The position numbers were made by a program, and so were the translations under genes. Of a stretch of 64,000 nt of DNA, positions 32,616 to 41,639 are shown piece after piece; the first letter of the stretch is position 1, and every line of letters starts with the position of its first letter. The notes under the pieces are model-generated. The model did not search any database. It saw only the letters and a program-made list of their open reading frames with translations, and had not been told where the DNA came from. Source of the stretch: an uncultured bacterium (GTDB lineage Bacteria > Bacillota_I > Bacilli_A > Erysipelotrichales > Erysipelotrichaceae); contig CAINEY010000049.1 of assembly GCA_903847945.1 (NCBI GenBank), forward strand, positions 28,736 through 92,735, written 5' to 3'.

Positions 32616-34382
32616 ATGACGATCAATACCACTCAACTTTACAATGCTTTTATTCACGGCGCTCAATCGCTGATCGCCCAACGCCAGTCCCTTAACGCCA
32701 TCAATGTTTTTCCGGTGGCGGACGGGGATACCGGCACCAATATGGCTTCCACCGTGGAAGCCATTTTACGTCACGGACAACTCAAAGAAGGCATGGCGGA
32801 AACCTTGGCCTCCATTACCAACGCGGTAGCCCTCAATGCCCGAGGTAACTCCGGAGCCATCTTTGCCCAGTTTGTGATCGGACTCAATGAAACCTTACCC
32901 GATCGGGAACTCGACGACAAGGATGTCGTTATCGGTTTACAGGAAGCGGTCAAACGTGTTTACAGTGCGCTGAGTCATCCGGTTGAAGGGACAATGATCA
33001 CGGTGATGCGTCTGTGGGTCAGTGAGCTCGAACATCGCATCTCTAAAGGCCACGATCTCAAGGAAGCCTTCGATAAAGCCCTGCTTAGAGCCCATGAAGT
33101 GCTCAAGGATACGCCAAACCTGTTGACGGTACTCAAAGAACACCACGTGGTGGACAGCGGTGCCAAAGGCTTTGTGCACTTTTTGGAAGGCTTCTCGCAG
33201 GGCCTATTCACCAAATCCAAACCCACCATCGCCTTGGAAGATTCCCTAAGCTTTGAGGACAGTCATCTGGCGGATGCCCACGAAACCATTACCTACCGCT
33301 ATTGTACGGAAGCCTTGGTGGAAGGGGAAATCGGAGACATCAAAGCCAGGCTCGATGAATTGGGTGACAGTGTGCTCATCGTTAAGAGCCATCGCTTCAC
33401 CAAGATCCACCTCCACACCAATACCCCCGACCAAGTCATGGCTCTCTTGGAAACCCAAGGGAAACTCATCCAACAAAAGGCTGACGACATGATTCTTCAG
33501 CACGCGGATTTCACCCCGCATGCGGAGATTGCGCTATGGACCGATTCGATTGCCGATCTTCCGGCTTCAGTCATTCTTGAACACAAGATTCACGTCATGC
33601 CGTTGACGATAATGGTTGAAGGGTCACCTTACTTGGATCGATTGACCTTACCGGCTTCCCGCTTCTATGATCGGGTAAACACCTTCAAAGAATACCCCAG
33701 CTCTTCTCAACCCAACCAGAAGGCGGTAGAAGCCCGGTTCAAGGCTTTGTTAGGGAATTATAAGCATGTACTAGCCATTACCGTTTCCTCAGGGATGAGC
33801 GGTACCCATGCGGTCGTCAAAGCGGCTGCAGCTGCCTTTGACGGACGTGTCACGGTCATCGACTCCAAGAAAAACAGCGGCGCTCAAGGCTTATTGGTGC
33901 TTCAAACTGCCGAGTTGATAGCGAAAGGGCAAACCCTGGAGTCAATCGTTAAAACACTCAACGACAGTATTCCTAACACGCATATCTTCGTGAGTGTCGA
34001 TACCCTCAAATACATGGTCAAGATGGGACGCATCTCGCCGGTCGTGGGACGTATCGCCAAGTGGGTCAACCTCAAACCCATCGTCTCCATCGACCCCAAC
34101 GGAAAAGGGGTCACGATGGGATCCGCCTTCAGTAAAGCCCAAACCGAATCCAAGATCCTCAAACAGATCGATAACCTCTTAAAGTTGAATGATCTCGTCT
34201 CCTACGCGATTGTGCATGGGAACGATCCGCAACGGGCAGAGCGCTTTACACGGGTGCTTAGCGACAAACTGGGACAAGCCCCGGCTTTCGTGGAAGAAGT
34301 CTCGACAATCGTCGCCATGAGTGCCGGACCTAAGACGGTCGCCGTCGCACTCCAACTCATACCGAAAAGCAGTCAATCATAA
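32616..34382 (+). CDS. Fused fatty-acid kinase: DAK2 (FakA-like) plus DegV (FakB-like)
   Basis: 588 residues. Residues 1-200 are a DAK2 kinase domain: NVFPVADGDTGTNM binds Mg-ATP, with NARGNSGAIFAQF and a VVDSGAKGFVHFLEG end. Residues about 215-305 resemble the FakA middle domain (YCTEALV). Residues about 308-588 are a DegV/FakB fatty-acid-binding domain: WTDSIADLP, ITVSSGMSGTHA, VIDSKKNSGAQG, VDTLKYMVKMGRI. In Firmicutes FakA phosphorylates acyl chains bound to a separate FakB, so one chain carrying both parts is a natural fusion. It channels exogenous fatty acids to phospholipid. A TATAAT lies upstream at about 32589. Confidence 0.88.
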   Translation: MTINTTQLYNAFIHGAQSLIAQRQSLNAINVFPVADGDTGTNMASTVEAILRHGQLKEGMAETLASITNAVALNARGNSGAIFAQFVIGLNETLPDRELDDKDVVIGLQEAVKRVYSALSHPVEGTMITVMRLWVSELEHRISKGHDLKEAFDKALLRAHEVLKDTPNLLTVLKEHHVVDSGAKGFVHFLEGFSQGLFTKSKPTIALEDSLSFEDSHLADAHETITYRYCTEALVEGEIGDIKARLDELGDSVLIVKSHRFTKIHLHTNTPDQVMALLETQGKLIQQKADDMILQHADFTPHAEIALWTDSIADLPASVILEHKIHVMPLTIMVEGSPYLDRLTLPASRFYDRVNTFKEYPSSSQPNQKAVEARFKALLGNYKHVLAITVSSGMSGTHAVVKAAAAAFDGRVTVIDSKKNSGAQGLLVLQTAELIAKGQTLESIVKTLNDSIPNTHIFVSVDTLKYMVKMGRISPVVGRIAKWVNLKPIVSIDPNGKGVTMGSAFSKAQTESKILKQIDNLLKLNDLVSYAIVHGNDPQRAERFTRVLSDKLGQAPAFVEEVSTIVAMSAGPKTVAVALQLIPKSSQS

Positions 34383-34410
34383 TCACACCGTACGGTGGAA
34401 AGGGAAACGT

Positions 34411-34734
34411 ATGAACTTAAAAGCTGCGAAGTGGGCCGGATTAGCCGGTACAGCCATCATGGCCGCCATGATTGTCTATTCGATTGCTACCGGCGACATC
34501 GGAGCCGAAGGATCGATCTTATTGGGCATGGTGTGGGGTCAGATGAGCATGGTGGATCTCTACGTCGGATTCCTGCTTGTTTATCTGTGGATGTTCTATC
34601 GGGAGAAGACCGTCTTAGGAAAAGTCTTCTGGTTGATCTTCATCCTGGTGACCGGATCCTTAGCCACAGGCCTCTACATTTACTTAGCTGCCTCCAACAG
34701 TAAAACCGAAACCGAGTTCTTCTTCGGGAAGTAA
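34411..34734 (+). CDS. Small three-helix membrane protein (DUF1475-like)
   Basis: 107 residues from the ATG at 34411 (GGAAAGGGAAACGT upstream). Three membrane helices. The pattern GQMSMVDLYVGFLLVYLWMFYRE recalls DUF1475-type proteins. It lies 28 bases after the fatty-acid kinase gene, possibly in the same transcript, and a terminator follows. Function unknown. Confidence 0.6.
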   Translation: MNLKAAKWAGLAGTAIMAAMIVYSIATGDIGAEGSILLGMVWGQMSMVDLYVGFLLVYLWMFYREKTVLGKVFWLIFILVTGSLATGLYIYLAASNSKTETEFFFGK

Positions 34735-34759
34735 AAACGCGACATCCGTCGCGTTTTTT
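34733..34759. terminator. Terminator between convergent genes
   Basis: Stem ACGCGAC / GTCGCGT with an ATCC loop, flanked by A-run and T-run so it may serve both strands. Confidence 0.9.
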
Positions 34760-34760
34760 A

Positions 34761-35081
34761 TTAGTTGATGAGATCCAAGATCCGTTGGATCTTAGTGAAG
34801 TCAATGAAGCGGCTTTCCCGCAAGACTTCCTTTCCTTCAGCGAAGACGAGGATCGTAGGAACTGTGAACACCCGATTCTGTCCGGCGAGCTCAGAGAATT
34901 GCTCCGCATCGATCTTGAAGAACTTCTGCGGGTAAGCCTGCATCAGCTCCTCCAGACGCGGAAAGATCGATTTACACACACTGCACGTCGAGGTGGTGAA
35001 GTAAAGCACTACTGGCTTCTGCTCGGGTTGGATGGCTTTATAAACTTCCAAGTTGGATTGAGGATAGATCACAGCGTTCAT
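34761..35081 (-). CDS. Thioredoxin-family protein (CSVC active site)
   Basis: 106 residues from the ATG at 35081 (AAAGGAAA upstream); the ATG at 35102 overlaps it. Thioredoxin fold with redox motif TCSVC, cis-Pro in FTVPTIL, and no signal peptide. CSVC is an unusual spacer compared with CGPC of canonical thioredoxins, so redox potential or partner may differ. Single gene. Confidence 0.85.
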   Translation of the reverse strand: MNAVIYPQSNLEVYKAIQPEQKPVVLYFTTSTCSVCKSIFPRLEELMQAYPQKFFKIDAEQFSELAGQNRVFTVPTILVFAEGKEVLRESRFIDFTKIQRILDLIN

Positions 35082-35150
35082 AAGTTCATTTCCTTTGACC
35101 ATGACACTTTAAAGGGCGAAGAGACAGTGGTCAAGGAGTTTGACTAATCC

Positions 35151-35176
35151 AAAAGAAAACCGGCCAGAAGGCCGGT
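35151..35176 (-). terminator. Terminator of the pilin gene
   Basis: On the minus strand: ACCGGCC, four-base loop, GGCCGGT, then TTTTCTTTT. It lies 14 bases past the pilin stop. Confidence 0.88.
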
Positions 35177-35189
35177 CTCTAGGTTAAAC

Positions 35190-35483
35190 TCAGGGGCAAA
35201 CGAAGTTGTCGGGGAAGTTGCCATCATCCCACGTGCAAGTGTAGGAGACGCCATCAACGGTAACTGTGTCAGTTCCGGCAGAGTCGGCAACAACACCAGT
35301 CGCAATACGCAGACCGATTTCGGATTTGACAGTACGCAGGTTAGCTTCAGCAACAGCGTTTTGAGCTTCCGTGATGTAGTTCAGAATGCTCGGAACGGCG
35401 ATGGCAACCAAGATGCCGAGGATGGTGATGACAACGATCAATTCAATAAGCGTAAACCCTTTTTTCTTGAGAATTTTTTTCAT
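35190..35483 (-). CDS. Type IV major pilin candidate
   Basis: 97 residues. Prepilin leader MKKILKKKG, then FTLIELIVVITILGILVAIA with Glu at +5, the class III signal cleaved by prepilin peptidase. A short helical and beta part follows, with two cysteines near the end (SYTCTWDDGNFPDNFVCP) that can form the C-terminal disulfide loop known from type IVa pilins. A very strong SD (AAGGAGAG) and its own promoter and terminator mark it as the most expressed pilin. ComGC-like pseudopilin is the alternative. Confidence 0.88.
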   Translation of the reverse strand: MKKILKKKGFTLIELIVVITILGILVAIAVPSILNYITEAQNAVAEANLRTVKSEIGLRIATGVVADSAGTDTVTVDGVSYTCTWDDGNFPDNFVCP

Positions 35484-35505
35484 ATTTGTTCTCTCCTTGT
35501 TTTAA

Positions 35506-35534
35506 TTTTATGCTTAAGGATACCTGATTGTCAA
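35506..35534 (-). promoter_or_regulatory. Pilin promoter
   Basis: On the minus strand a consensus -35 TTGACA (35534-35529) with a -10-like CATAAA/ATAAAA 16-17 bases downstream. The pilin start is 23 bases on. Confidence 0.65.
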
Positions 35535-35547
35535 TAATTTTCGCCGA

Positions 35548-36591
35548 TTATAAGTAACGATTTAGCAATTCTTTGTTCGGTGCGATGTCGGTGGCACTCT
35601 CCAGAGTGATTGTTCCACTGTTGACAAGCTTAGCCAAGCTCAATTCCATCGTTGTCATGTCGAGCTTGAGACCGGTTTGAATGGCGGTGTTAATCTGGAC
35701 GATCTTATTTTCTCGGATCAGGTTTCCGATAGCATCAGTCATGACCATGATTTCCTGGACGGCAATGCGTCCTGAGCGATCCCGCATGGGGATCAGCGCT
35801 TGGGAAATGACGGCGTTCAGTGAGGAAGCCAACTGGGTCCGAATCTGGGACTGTTGGTGAGGCGGGAAGACGTCGATGATCCGGTCAATGGTCGGGGCGG
35901 CACCTAAGGTATGCAGGGTGGAGAAGACCAAGTGGCCGGTTTCAGCGGCAGTCAGAGCGAGTGAGATGGTTTCATGGTCGCGCATTTCACCGACGAGAAT
36001 AACGTCGGGGTCTTCGCGCAAGGCCGAGCGCAAGCCACTGGCGAAGTCGTTGACATCACGGTGGATCTCGCGTTGGTTAATCAGGGACTTGTCGGATTTG
36101 TGGAGGTACTCCAGGGGATCTTCCAAGGTCAGGATGTGGTGATAGCGGGTCTTGTTGATGTGGTTGATCATTGCCGCTAACGTCGTGGATTTTCCGCTAC
36201 CGGTTGGTCCTGTCACTAGAATCAATCCGCGTGGAGCTTCAGCCAAACGGGCCAAGACGGGTGGCATGTGCAACTCTTCCAAGGTCGGGATACGGTTACG
36301 CAGTAAACGAATCGCAATGCAGGGAACGCCTTGTTGGCGATACACGTTGATGCGGTAACGGTTGCCATGAGAATCGGCATAGGCCGTATCGACATCATGG
36401 CCGTCATTGAACTGCATGCGTTGGATTTCGGACATGATCAAGGCCATGTAGCCGCGCATCATTTCAAGTGTCAACACTTCATAGTTGATCGGTCTGAGTT
36501 CCCCCAGGACCCGAAACAGCGGTGGGCGACCGGTAATCAGATGAATATCTGAACATTGGGTGCCTTGAGCTTTATCGAGTAAGTCTTGCAT
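35548..36591 (-). CDS. pilT: Pilus retraction ATPase PilT
   Basis: 347 residues. N-terminal PAS-like domain (CSDIHLITGRPPLFRVLGEL), then the ATPase: Walker A GPTGSGKST, Asp box LTLEDPLEYLHK, Walker B ILVGEMRDHETIS, His box GHLVFSTLHT. The motif near the end (AIGNLIRENKI) matches the PilT retraction helix region. It disassembles the pilus for twitching or DNA uptake. Lies 10 bases after the gspE/pilB gene stop. Confidence 0.92.
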   Translation of the reverse strand: MQDLLDKAQGTQCSDIHLITGRPPLFRVLGELRPINYEVLTLEMMRGYMALIMSEIQRMQFNDGHDVDTAYADSHGNRYRINVYRQQGVPCIAIRLLRNRIPTLEELHMPPVLARLAEAPRGLILVTGPTGSGKSTTLAAMINHINKTRYHHILTLEDPLEYLHKSDKSLINQREIHRDVNDFASGLRSALREDPDVILVGEMRDHETISLALTAAETGHLVFSTLHTLGAAPTIDRIIDVFPPHQQSQIRTQLASSLNAVISQALIPMRDRSGRIAVQEIMVMTDAIGNLIRENKIVQINTAIQTGLKLDMTTMELSLAKLVNSGTITLESATDIAPNKELLNRYL

Positions 36592-36601
36592 AGTTCCCCC
36601 T

Positions 36602-38287
36602 TTAGTCTACGGTGTAGAGAATCTTGACGGCTTCTTCAGTAGTAGTCAAACCATTTTTAATGGCTTCAATGACTTCGTCTTTAAGGATTCTCAGGTTATT
36701 GTCGTGAATGTAGGTGTACATTGATTCAGCTGAAGCATTGGCAGCAATCATGCTTTGGAGTTTGTTATCGATCAGCAGGATCTCATACACGGCGGTACGT
36801 CCTTGATAACCGGTATTGTTGCACTTCTTGCACCCTTTGCCTTTATAGGCCGTGGTCAAATTGGTTTTCAACAGCATATTCTCAGCCGGAGTCACTTTAA
36901 CAGTTCCACGGCATTCCGGGCAGATGCGTTTCACCAAACGCTGCGAGATGACACAGCGCAGGGCGGAAGCGACCATGAAGGGTTCAATGCCCATATCCAC
37001 TAAGCGGCTGACGGTAGAAACGGAGTCGTTGGTGTGGATGGTGGAAAGCACGAAGTGACCGGTAATGGCAGCACGAATCGCAATCTCGGCGGTCTCTTTA
37101 TCACGGATTTCCCCAACCATGATGATGTCGGGGTCTTGACGCAAGACCGAACGTAAGCCGGTTGCGAAGGTCAAGCCCGTTTTCGGATTAACTTGGACCT
37201 GGGTGATGCCTTCGAACTGCAGTTCGATCGGGTCTTCGATCGTGGTGATCGATTTGGCCGGATCCGCCATGGAATCCAAGATGGCATACAATGTGGTCGT
37301 TTTACCGGATCCAGTCGGACCGGAAACCAAGAGAATTCCGTTGGGCAACATCAAGGCTTTATTGATGCGTTCCAGCGAAGCCGGAGAGACGCCTAAGGCA
37401 TTAAGGTTGTAGGTGATGTTTTTGTTGGCTCCCAACAAACGCATGACGACTTTTTCTCCGTAAGGTGTCGGCATGGTGGAGACACGCAGGTCAACATCCA
37501 AGGCTTTGTTTTTCACTTTGAAACTGCCGTCTTGCGGAATCCGCTTTTCAGCGATGTCCAATCCGCTCAAGATCTTGATGCGGGTAACAATCGAGGCATG
37601 CACTTCATTGGTGACTTCGTTATAAATGGTGAGGTCGCCATCGATACGGAAACGGATCCGGGTCGTGGTTTCTTCCGGTTCGATGTGAATGTCGGACGCA
37701 TTGCGTTGGTAGGCATCCACAATCAGGGTATTGACTAAACGAACAATCGGAGCGGAATCCACTCGTTCGGCCATGTTGTCGACTTCGACTTTGGCTGGGG
37801 TTGGTTCATCTTCGAATTTGAACTCCACATTGAGGTCACGGATGATTTCATCGGCAGCCTTGCGGGAGTACACGACGCCCATGGTCTTGCGGATCTCATC
37901 CAAGGGTGACAACACCATCTCGACATCCAAACCGGAAATCATGGAAATGTCTTGAACAGCCTCCAGATTCAACGGATCGTTGGTCGCGATGACCAATTTA
38001 CCGTTGTCGATCCGGATGGGGACAACGATGTATTTCTGAGCCAAATTCTCCGGTACGTAATGGACAACGTCCACATCCAAGAGGAAGCTGGGGGTTTCCA
38101 CATACTCAACACTTAATCGTTTCGACAAGGAGCGCAAGATGTCGCGTTCATTGGCGAAACCTAAGTCGATGATGATTTCCCCTAAACGTTTCTTAACGGT
38201 CTTTTGAGTAGCTAAGGCATACTGCAACTGCTCAGCATTGATAATGTTTTCTTCAATCAGGATATCGCCTAATCGCATTCTGGTCAT
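36602..38287 (-). CDS. pilB: Pilus extension ATPase PilB (GspE)
   Basis: 561 residues. N-terminal MshEN/GspE domain (LGDILIEENIINAEQLQYAL, LGEIIIDLGFA), then ATPase: Walker A GPTGSGKTTT, Asp box TTIEDPIELQF, Walker B IIMVGEIRDKETAE, His box GHFVLSTIHTND. The zinc site CPECRG...CKKCNNTGYQGR is present. It powers pilin assembly. AGGAG lies seven bases before the ATG. Confidence 0.94.
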   Translation of the reverse strand: MTRMRLGDILIEENIINAEQLQYALATQKTVKKRLGEIIIDLGFANERDILRSLSKRLSVEYVETPSFLLDVDVVHYVPENLAQKYIVVPIRIDNGKLVIATNDPLNLEAVQDISMISGLDVEMVLSPLDEIRKTMGVVYSRKAADEIIRDLNVEFKFEDEPTPAKVEVDNMAERVDSAPIVRLVNTLIVDAYQRNASDIHIEPEETTTRIRFRIDGDLTIYNEVTNEVHASIVTRIKILSGLDIAEKRIPQDGSFKVKNKALDVDLRVSTMPTPYGEKVVMRLLGANKNITYNLNALGVSPASLERINKALMLPNGILLVSGPTGSGKTTTLYAILDSMADPAKSITTIEDPIELQFEGITQVQVNPKTGLTFATGLRSVLRQDPDIIMVGEIRDKETAEIAIRAAITGHFVLSTIHTNDSVSTVSRLVDMGIEPFMVASALRCVISQRLVKRICPECRGTVKVTPAENMLLKTNLTTAYKGKGCKKCNNTGYQGRTAVYEILLIDNKLQSMIAANASAESMYTYIHDNNLRILKDEVIEAIKNGLTTTEEAVKILYTVD

Positions 38288-38289
38288 GA

Positions 38290-38934
38290 CTACTCTCCTG
38301 TTTCGACCGCAATGCGATCGAGGCTGTAAATTTCAAACGTCAGGATGCCAAAATCCAATTCGAAATCATATTCGGCACTGGTCAGATAAATCGTTCCTTC
38401 TATGGCATTGAAGCGATTGACCATCTCTTCAAAAACCGGGTATTGCACATTGAAGGAGTACACCGCAGTGTTGTACCACAATTCAGTGGTGGTAGTGGGG
38501 ACTTCCGGAACGGCTTCACCAAACTCATTGAGCGCGTTGATCAAGTCGTTTAGGGGGAGAGGATCTTCAGGAATCGGGGTGTTTACGTAAGGCACCAACG
38601 GTGTCCGATTTGAGAATTGAACTTCCCAAATGCGATAAGTCAGACCATCCAAGACACTGAACAGGAAGATATCAAAGTCGGCAGCTGTCAACGGCTCATT
38701 GATTTGAACCAGATTGTCGTTGATGTCAGTGATCAAATCGGAACGAACGGTCTCAAATTGATTTAAGTTATCAATGTTGAGTTCGAAGTCTTCCCATTGT
38801 CCGGCTAACTCATCCCGTTCAAGTTTCAACGTATCGATAGATTTCATGGTTGGCAAGATGAGGTAGTTCAATCCCACGACAAGAATAACGACAATTCCCA
38901 ACAGGAAGATGAGTTGTATTTCACGTTTTGACAT
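38290..38934 (-). CDS. Pilus assembly protein PilO-like
   Basis: 214 residues. One N-terminal membrane helix (IQLIFLLGIVVILVVGLNYLIL), a coiled coil (residues 30-70, SIDTLKLERDELAGQWEDFELNID region) and a ferredoxin-like beta domain (YSFNVQYPVFEEMVNRFNAIEG). This is the PilO layout, and position after PilN supports it. It ends two bases before pilB starts. Confidence 0.8.
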   Translation of the reverse strand: MSKREIQLIFLLGIVVILVVGLNYLILPTMKSIDTLKLERDELAGQWEDFELNIDNLNQFETVRSDLITDINDNLVQINEPLTAADFDIFLFSVLDGLTYRIWEVQFSNRTPLVPYVNTPIPEDPLPLNDLINALNEFGEAVPEVPTTTTELWYNTAVYSFNVQYPVFEEMVNRFNAIEGTIYLTSAEYDFELDFGILTFEIYSLDRIAVETGE

Positions 38935-38935
38935 C

Positions 38936-39523
38936 CTAGTTTCCCCCTTCCAGAGTACAGATGTAGGTTACTGAATAGTACTCTTCGGCTTCGTCATAGG
39001 TGTAACTCTCGTAACGAACCGAATCAAAGACCGTACTGTCTCTCAGTTCCAGAGCATACGAGGAGAAGACGGTGTAATCTTTGGAGTGAGCAGTAATGGA
39101 GAAGGTGGTGTTGGAGTAATCGAAGTAATCCAGTGTGACATTACTCGGTTTGAGTGAAATAGCCGTAACCATGGGGTCACTGGAGAAGGAACCGATTTCA
39201 TCAAGGACAACGAGACCTTCTTCGATCATGGTCTTGATTTGTTTGAGCTTTTGAATGTCATTTTTCAACATGTTGGCTCTGGCCATCTTGTCGACATTGG
39301 CCGGATTGGTGATTTGACCATTGAGCGTATCGATCTGTTTCTGAACCTGGTTCTCATCCAATTTCAGCTTGGCATAGAAGGCGCCGGTGATCAGCAGAAC
39401 ACCGATAAGGACCAAGACATAGAAGTACAAGGAACCGGATTGTTCACTGCTGAGTTCGTGCAGCTTGCGCTGTGCAGCGAGGAAATCAATGTCTTTATTT
39501 CGGTTAAGGGACGCCTTTTTCAT
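38936..39523 (-). CDS. Pilus assembly protein PilN-like
   Basis: 195 residues. A cytoplasmic N-terminal tail of about 30 residues, a membrane helix (LYFYVLVLIGVLLITGAFYA), a coiled coil and an alpha/beta domain ending FDSVRYESYTYDE...VTYICTLEGGN. It overlaps the pilM stop by four bases. Partner of PilM and PilO in the inner assembly platform. Confidence 0.8.
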   Translation of the reverse strand: MKKASLNRNKDIDFLAAQRKLHELSSEQSGSLYFYVLVLIGVLLITGAFYAKLKLDENQVQKQIDTLNGQITNPANVDKMARANMLKNDIQKLKQIKTMIEEGLVVLDEIGSFSSDPMVTAISLKPSNVTLDYFDYSNTTFSITAHSKDYTVFSSYALELRDSTVFDSVRYESYTYDEAEEYYSVTYICTLEGGN

Positions 39524-40428
39524 GATTTTCTCCGAAGGATGGTGCCAAAGGCATTAACGAATTGAAGTTCCGAGGATTTAGAACTGTAGACTGTCGGGGT
39601 CAAATCCAAGTATGCACATTTTAAGCCGATTGACGTTTCCAGTGTTTCTTTGATTTCCGGTAACCATTCATCGTTACCAGCCAAGGCGACCAAGGAGATG
39701 CCGGCATTATGCAGACTGTATGCGTACTGAGCGACTTTATCGATGGTGTTGATCGCGGTCTGAATCTTACGATCACTCTCATCCGGTCCCATACCGATGT
39801 AGCGGGTGGTGTAGAGAATCATGAATTTCTGCTGGTGATACAAGTATAGACGCGTGGCTTCCAATCCGACATCCGCGACCAGAAGTTGCTCCTGGTTACC
39901 ATAATGAGGTAAATGGTCGACCAGCTTCAAGAGAGCACTGTTTCCGGGTTCAACGGTTTCGGGGATCAATCCGGCAATACGAATTGCAGCCAGATACTCA
40001 TTTAGGATTGGTTCAGATATCGCAAAACCGTAGACTTTGGCAAAATGGCCTTCATCATCAGTCTTGGTCTCATCCAACAACAAATAGTCCGTAACGACTT
40101 CCGGATCAAGGTGCATGGCGTTGATGAGCTCGTTATGGACAACCCGGTGGAACTTCTTCGGATCGGTCACCGGTAACTCGACGTCATGGCTGACGATGTG
40201 GTTGTTATTGATGACCACATGGCACTTCTTGGAAGCCATTTCGTTGGCGGCAATCAGATTCTTGAGCCAGATTCCCAAAGCATGGACATCTTTGATGCCG
40301 TCATTGGAGAACCAAACCTCCGGTAAGGGGGATTTGACCGACTTTACCACACGAATGCCGCGTTGATTGGTTTTTGCCAACACCAGGTTGACATGCTGAT
40401 ACATAAACTCGATGGATAGGACCTGCAT
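39520..40428 (-). CDS. Pilus assembly protein PilM-like (actin-like ATPase fold)
   Basis: 302 residues. Actin-like fold with phosphate loops: MQVLSIEFMYQHVNLVLAK (phosphate 1 region), VADVGLEATRLYLYHQQKF (phosphate 2) and VALAGNDEWLPEI. The LPVTDPKKFHRVVHNEL and YLLLDE segments match PilM. Binds the PilN tail in the cytoplasm. Confidence 0.82.
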   Translation of the reverse strand: MQVLSIEFMYQHVNLVLAKTNQRGIRVVKSVKSPLPEVWFSNDGIKDVHALGIWLKNLIAANEMASKKCHVVINNNHIVSHDVELPVTDPKKFHRVVHNELINAMHLDPEVVTDYLLLDETKTDDEGHFAKVYGFAISEPILNEYLAAIRIAGLIPETVEPGNSALLKLVDHLPHYGNQEQLLVADVGLEATRLYLYHQQKFMILYTTRYIGMGPDESDRKIQTAINTIDKVAQYAYSLHNAGISLVALAGNDEWLPEIKETLETSIGLKCAYLDLTPTVYSSKSSELQFVNAFGTILRRKS

Positions 40429-40439
40429 GGTGACCCCCT

Positions 40440-41630
40440 TTAGTTCCCGATGGAGTTATACATCTGATAGATCGGCTGCAAGACAGAGATGACGGAGAAT
40501 CCGATAATGACCCCTAAAACCAGGATCATGGCCGGTTCAAGTAAAGCGATCATGCGTTGGATCGCATTGTCACTTTCGGTATCAAAGTATTCAGCAGCAT
40601 TCTTCAGGATCGTTCCCAACGATCCCGATTCTTCTCCGATGTAGATCATGCTGGAGAGCATTTCATCGAAGGATTCTGTGTTTTCTATAGCGGTAGAGAT
40701 GAGTTCGCCTTTCTGAACAGCGTTGGCCACTTCAGCGAATTTGTCTTCCAAGTAGGTGTTTCCCAAGACTTTGCCGGTCGATTCGATGATGGCCAAGGTT
40801 TGAATACCACTTTGATACATGGACGAAAAGGAACGGGCACACCGAGCTGAATACAGGGTCTGATTCAACTTCCCCAGTACCGGCATTTTAAGTTTGAATC
40901 GATCCCACTTGACCCGATAGCGCCGATCGGATAAGGCAACTCGGAATCCAACCACAAGAATTATGAGAATTAAAAGGATTTCCACCCAATGACCGGTCAA
41001 CAGATTCCCAAATCCCAAAACGACCTGAGTCGTAAAGGGGACATCTTTCGGATCAAACATCTTGATAATGTTAGGCAAGACAAATGAAACCAAGATGACG
41101 ATAACGATGACGGTAACCGTCATCAACACGATCGGGTAGATGGAAGCATTACGGATCTTACTGCGGGATTTATGATCCTTTTCATAGAAATCCGCCATGA
41201 TCATGAGGGATTGGTCCAGGGTTCCGCCAACCTCACCGGCAGAGATCATGTTGACCAGCAGGTTAGGGAAGGCTCCTCCCTGATCCAACATAGCGGTCGA
41301 AAGGGAGTTCCCTTTCTGAACGGACTCGTTGATGTTGCTGTAGATCTGACGAACATCTTTCTTCTGCGTCTTGCGCATCTGGATATCGATGGCTTTGAGG
41401 ATGGGAATCCCGGCTTTAACCATGGTTCCCAATTGACGGCAGTAGATGATCAGTTCTTTGGTTTTTAACTTTTTCCCAAAAACTGCCGCGCTTTTGATTT
41501 CGCGGTAGTCGATGAGATAGAGTTCACGTTTCTTGATGATTTGTTGGAGTGCTGCGACATCATCAGCAGAAACCATTTCACGGATTTCTTGGCCTTTGCG
41601 GCTGACAGCATTGATTTGATAGGTTCGCAT
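40440..41630 (-). CDS. pilC: Pilus platform protein PilC (GspF family)
   Basis: 396 residues with two GspF domains. Motifs CRQLGTMVKAGIPILKAIDI and FSSMYQSGIQTLAIIESTGK mark the repeats, each followed by GEVGGTLDQ / GEESGSLGTILK and membrane segments. Membrane platform for pilus assembly. Located between the minor pilins and pilM. Confidence 0.92.
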   Translation of the reverse strand: MRTYQINAVSRKGQEIREMVSADDVAALQQIIKKRELYLIDYREIKSAAVFGKKLKTKELIIYCRQLGTMVKAGIPILKAIDIQMRKTQKKDVRQIYSNINESVQKGNSLSTAMLDQGGAFPNLLVNMISAGEVGGTLDQSLMIMADFYEKDHKSRSKIRNASIYPIVLMTVTVIVIVILVSFVLPNIIKMFDPKDVPFTTQVVLGFGNLLTGHWVEILLILIILVVGFRVALSDRRYRVKWDRFKLKMPVLGKLNQTLYSARCARSFSSMYQSGIQTLAIIESTGKVLGNTYLEDKFAEVANAVQKGELISTAIENTESFDEMLSSMIYIGEESGSLGTILKNAAEYFDTESDNAIQRMIALLEPAMILVLGVIIGFSVISVLQPIYQMYNSIGN

Positions 41631-41639
41631 GAGCCCCCC

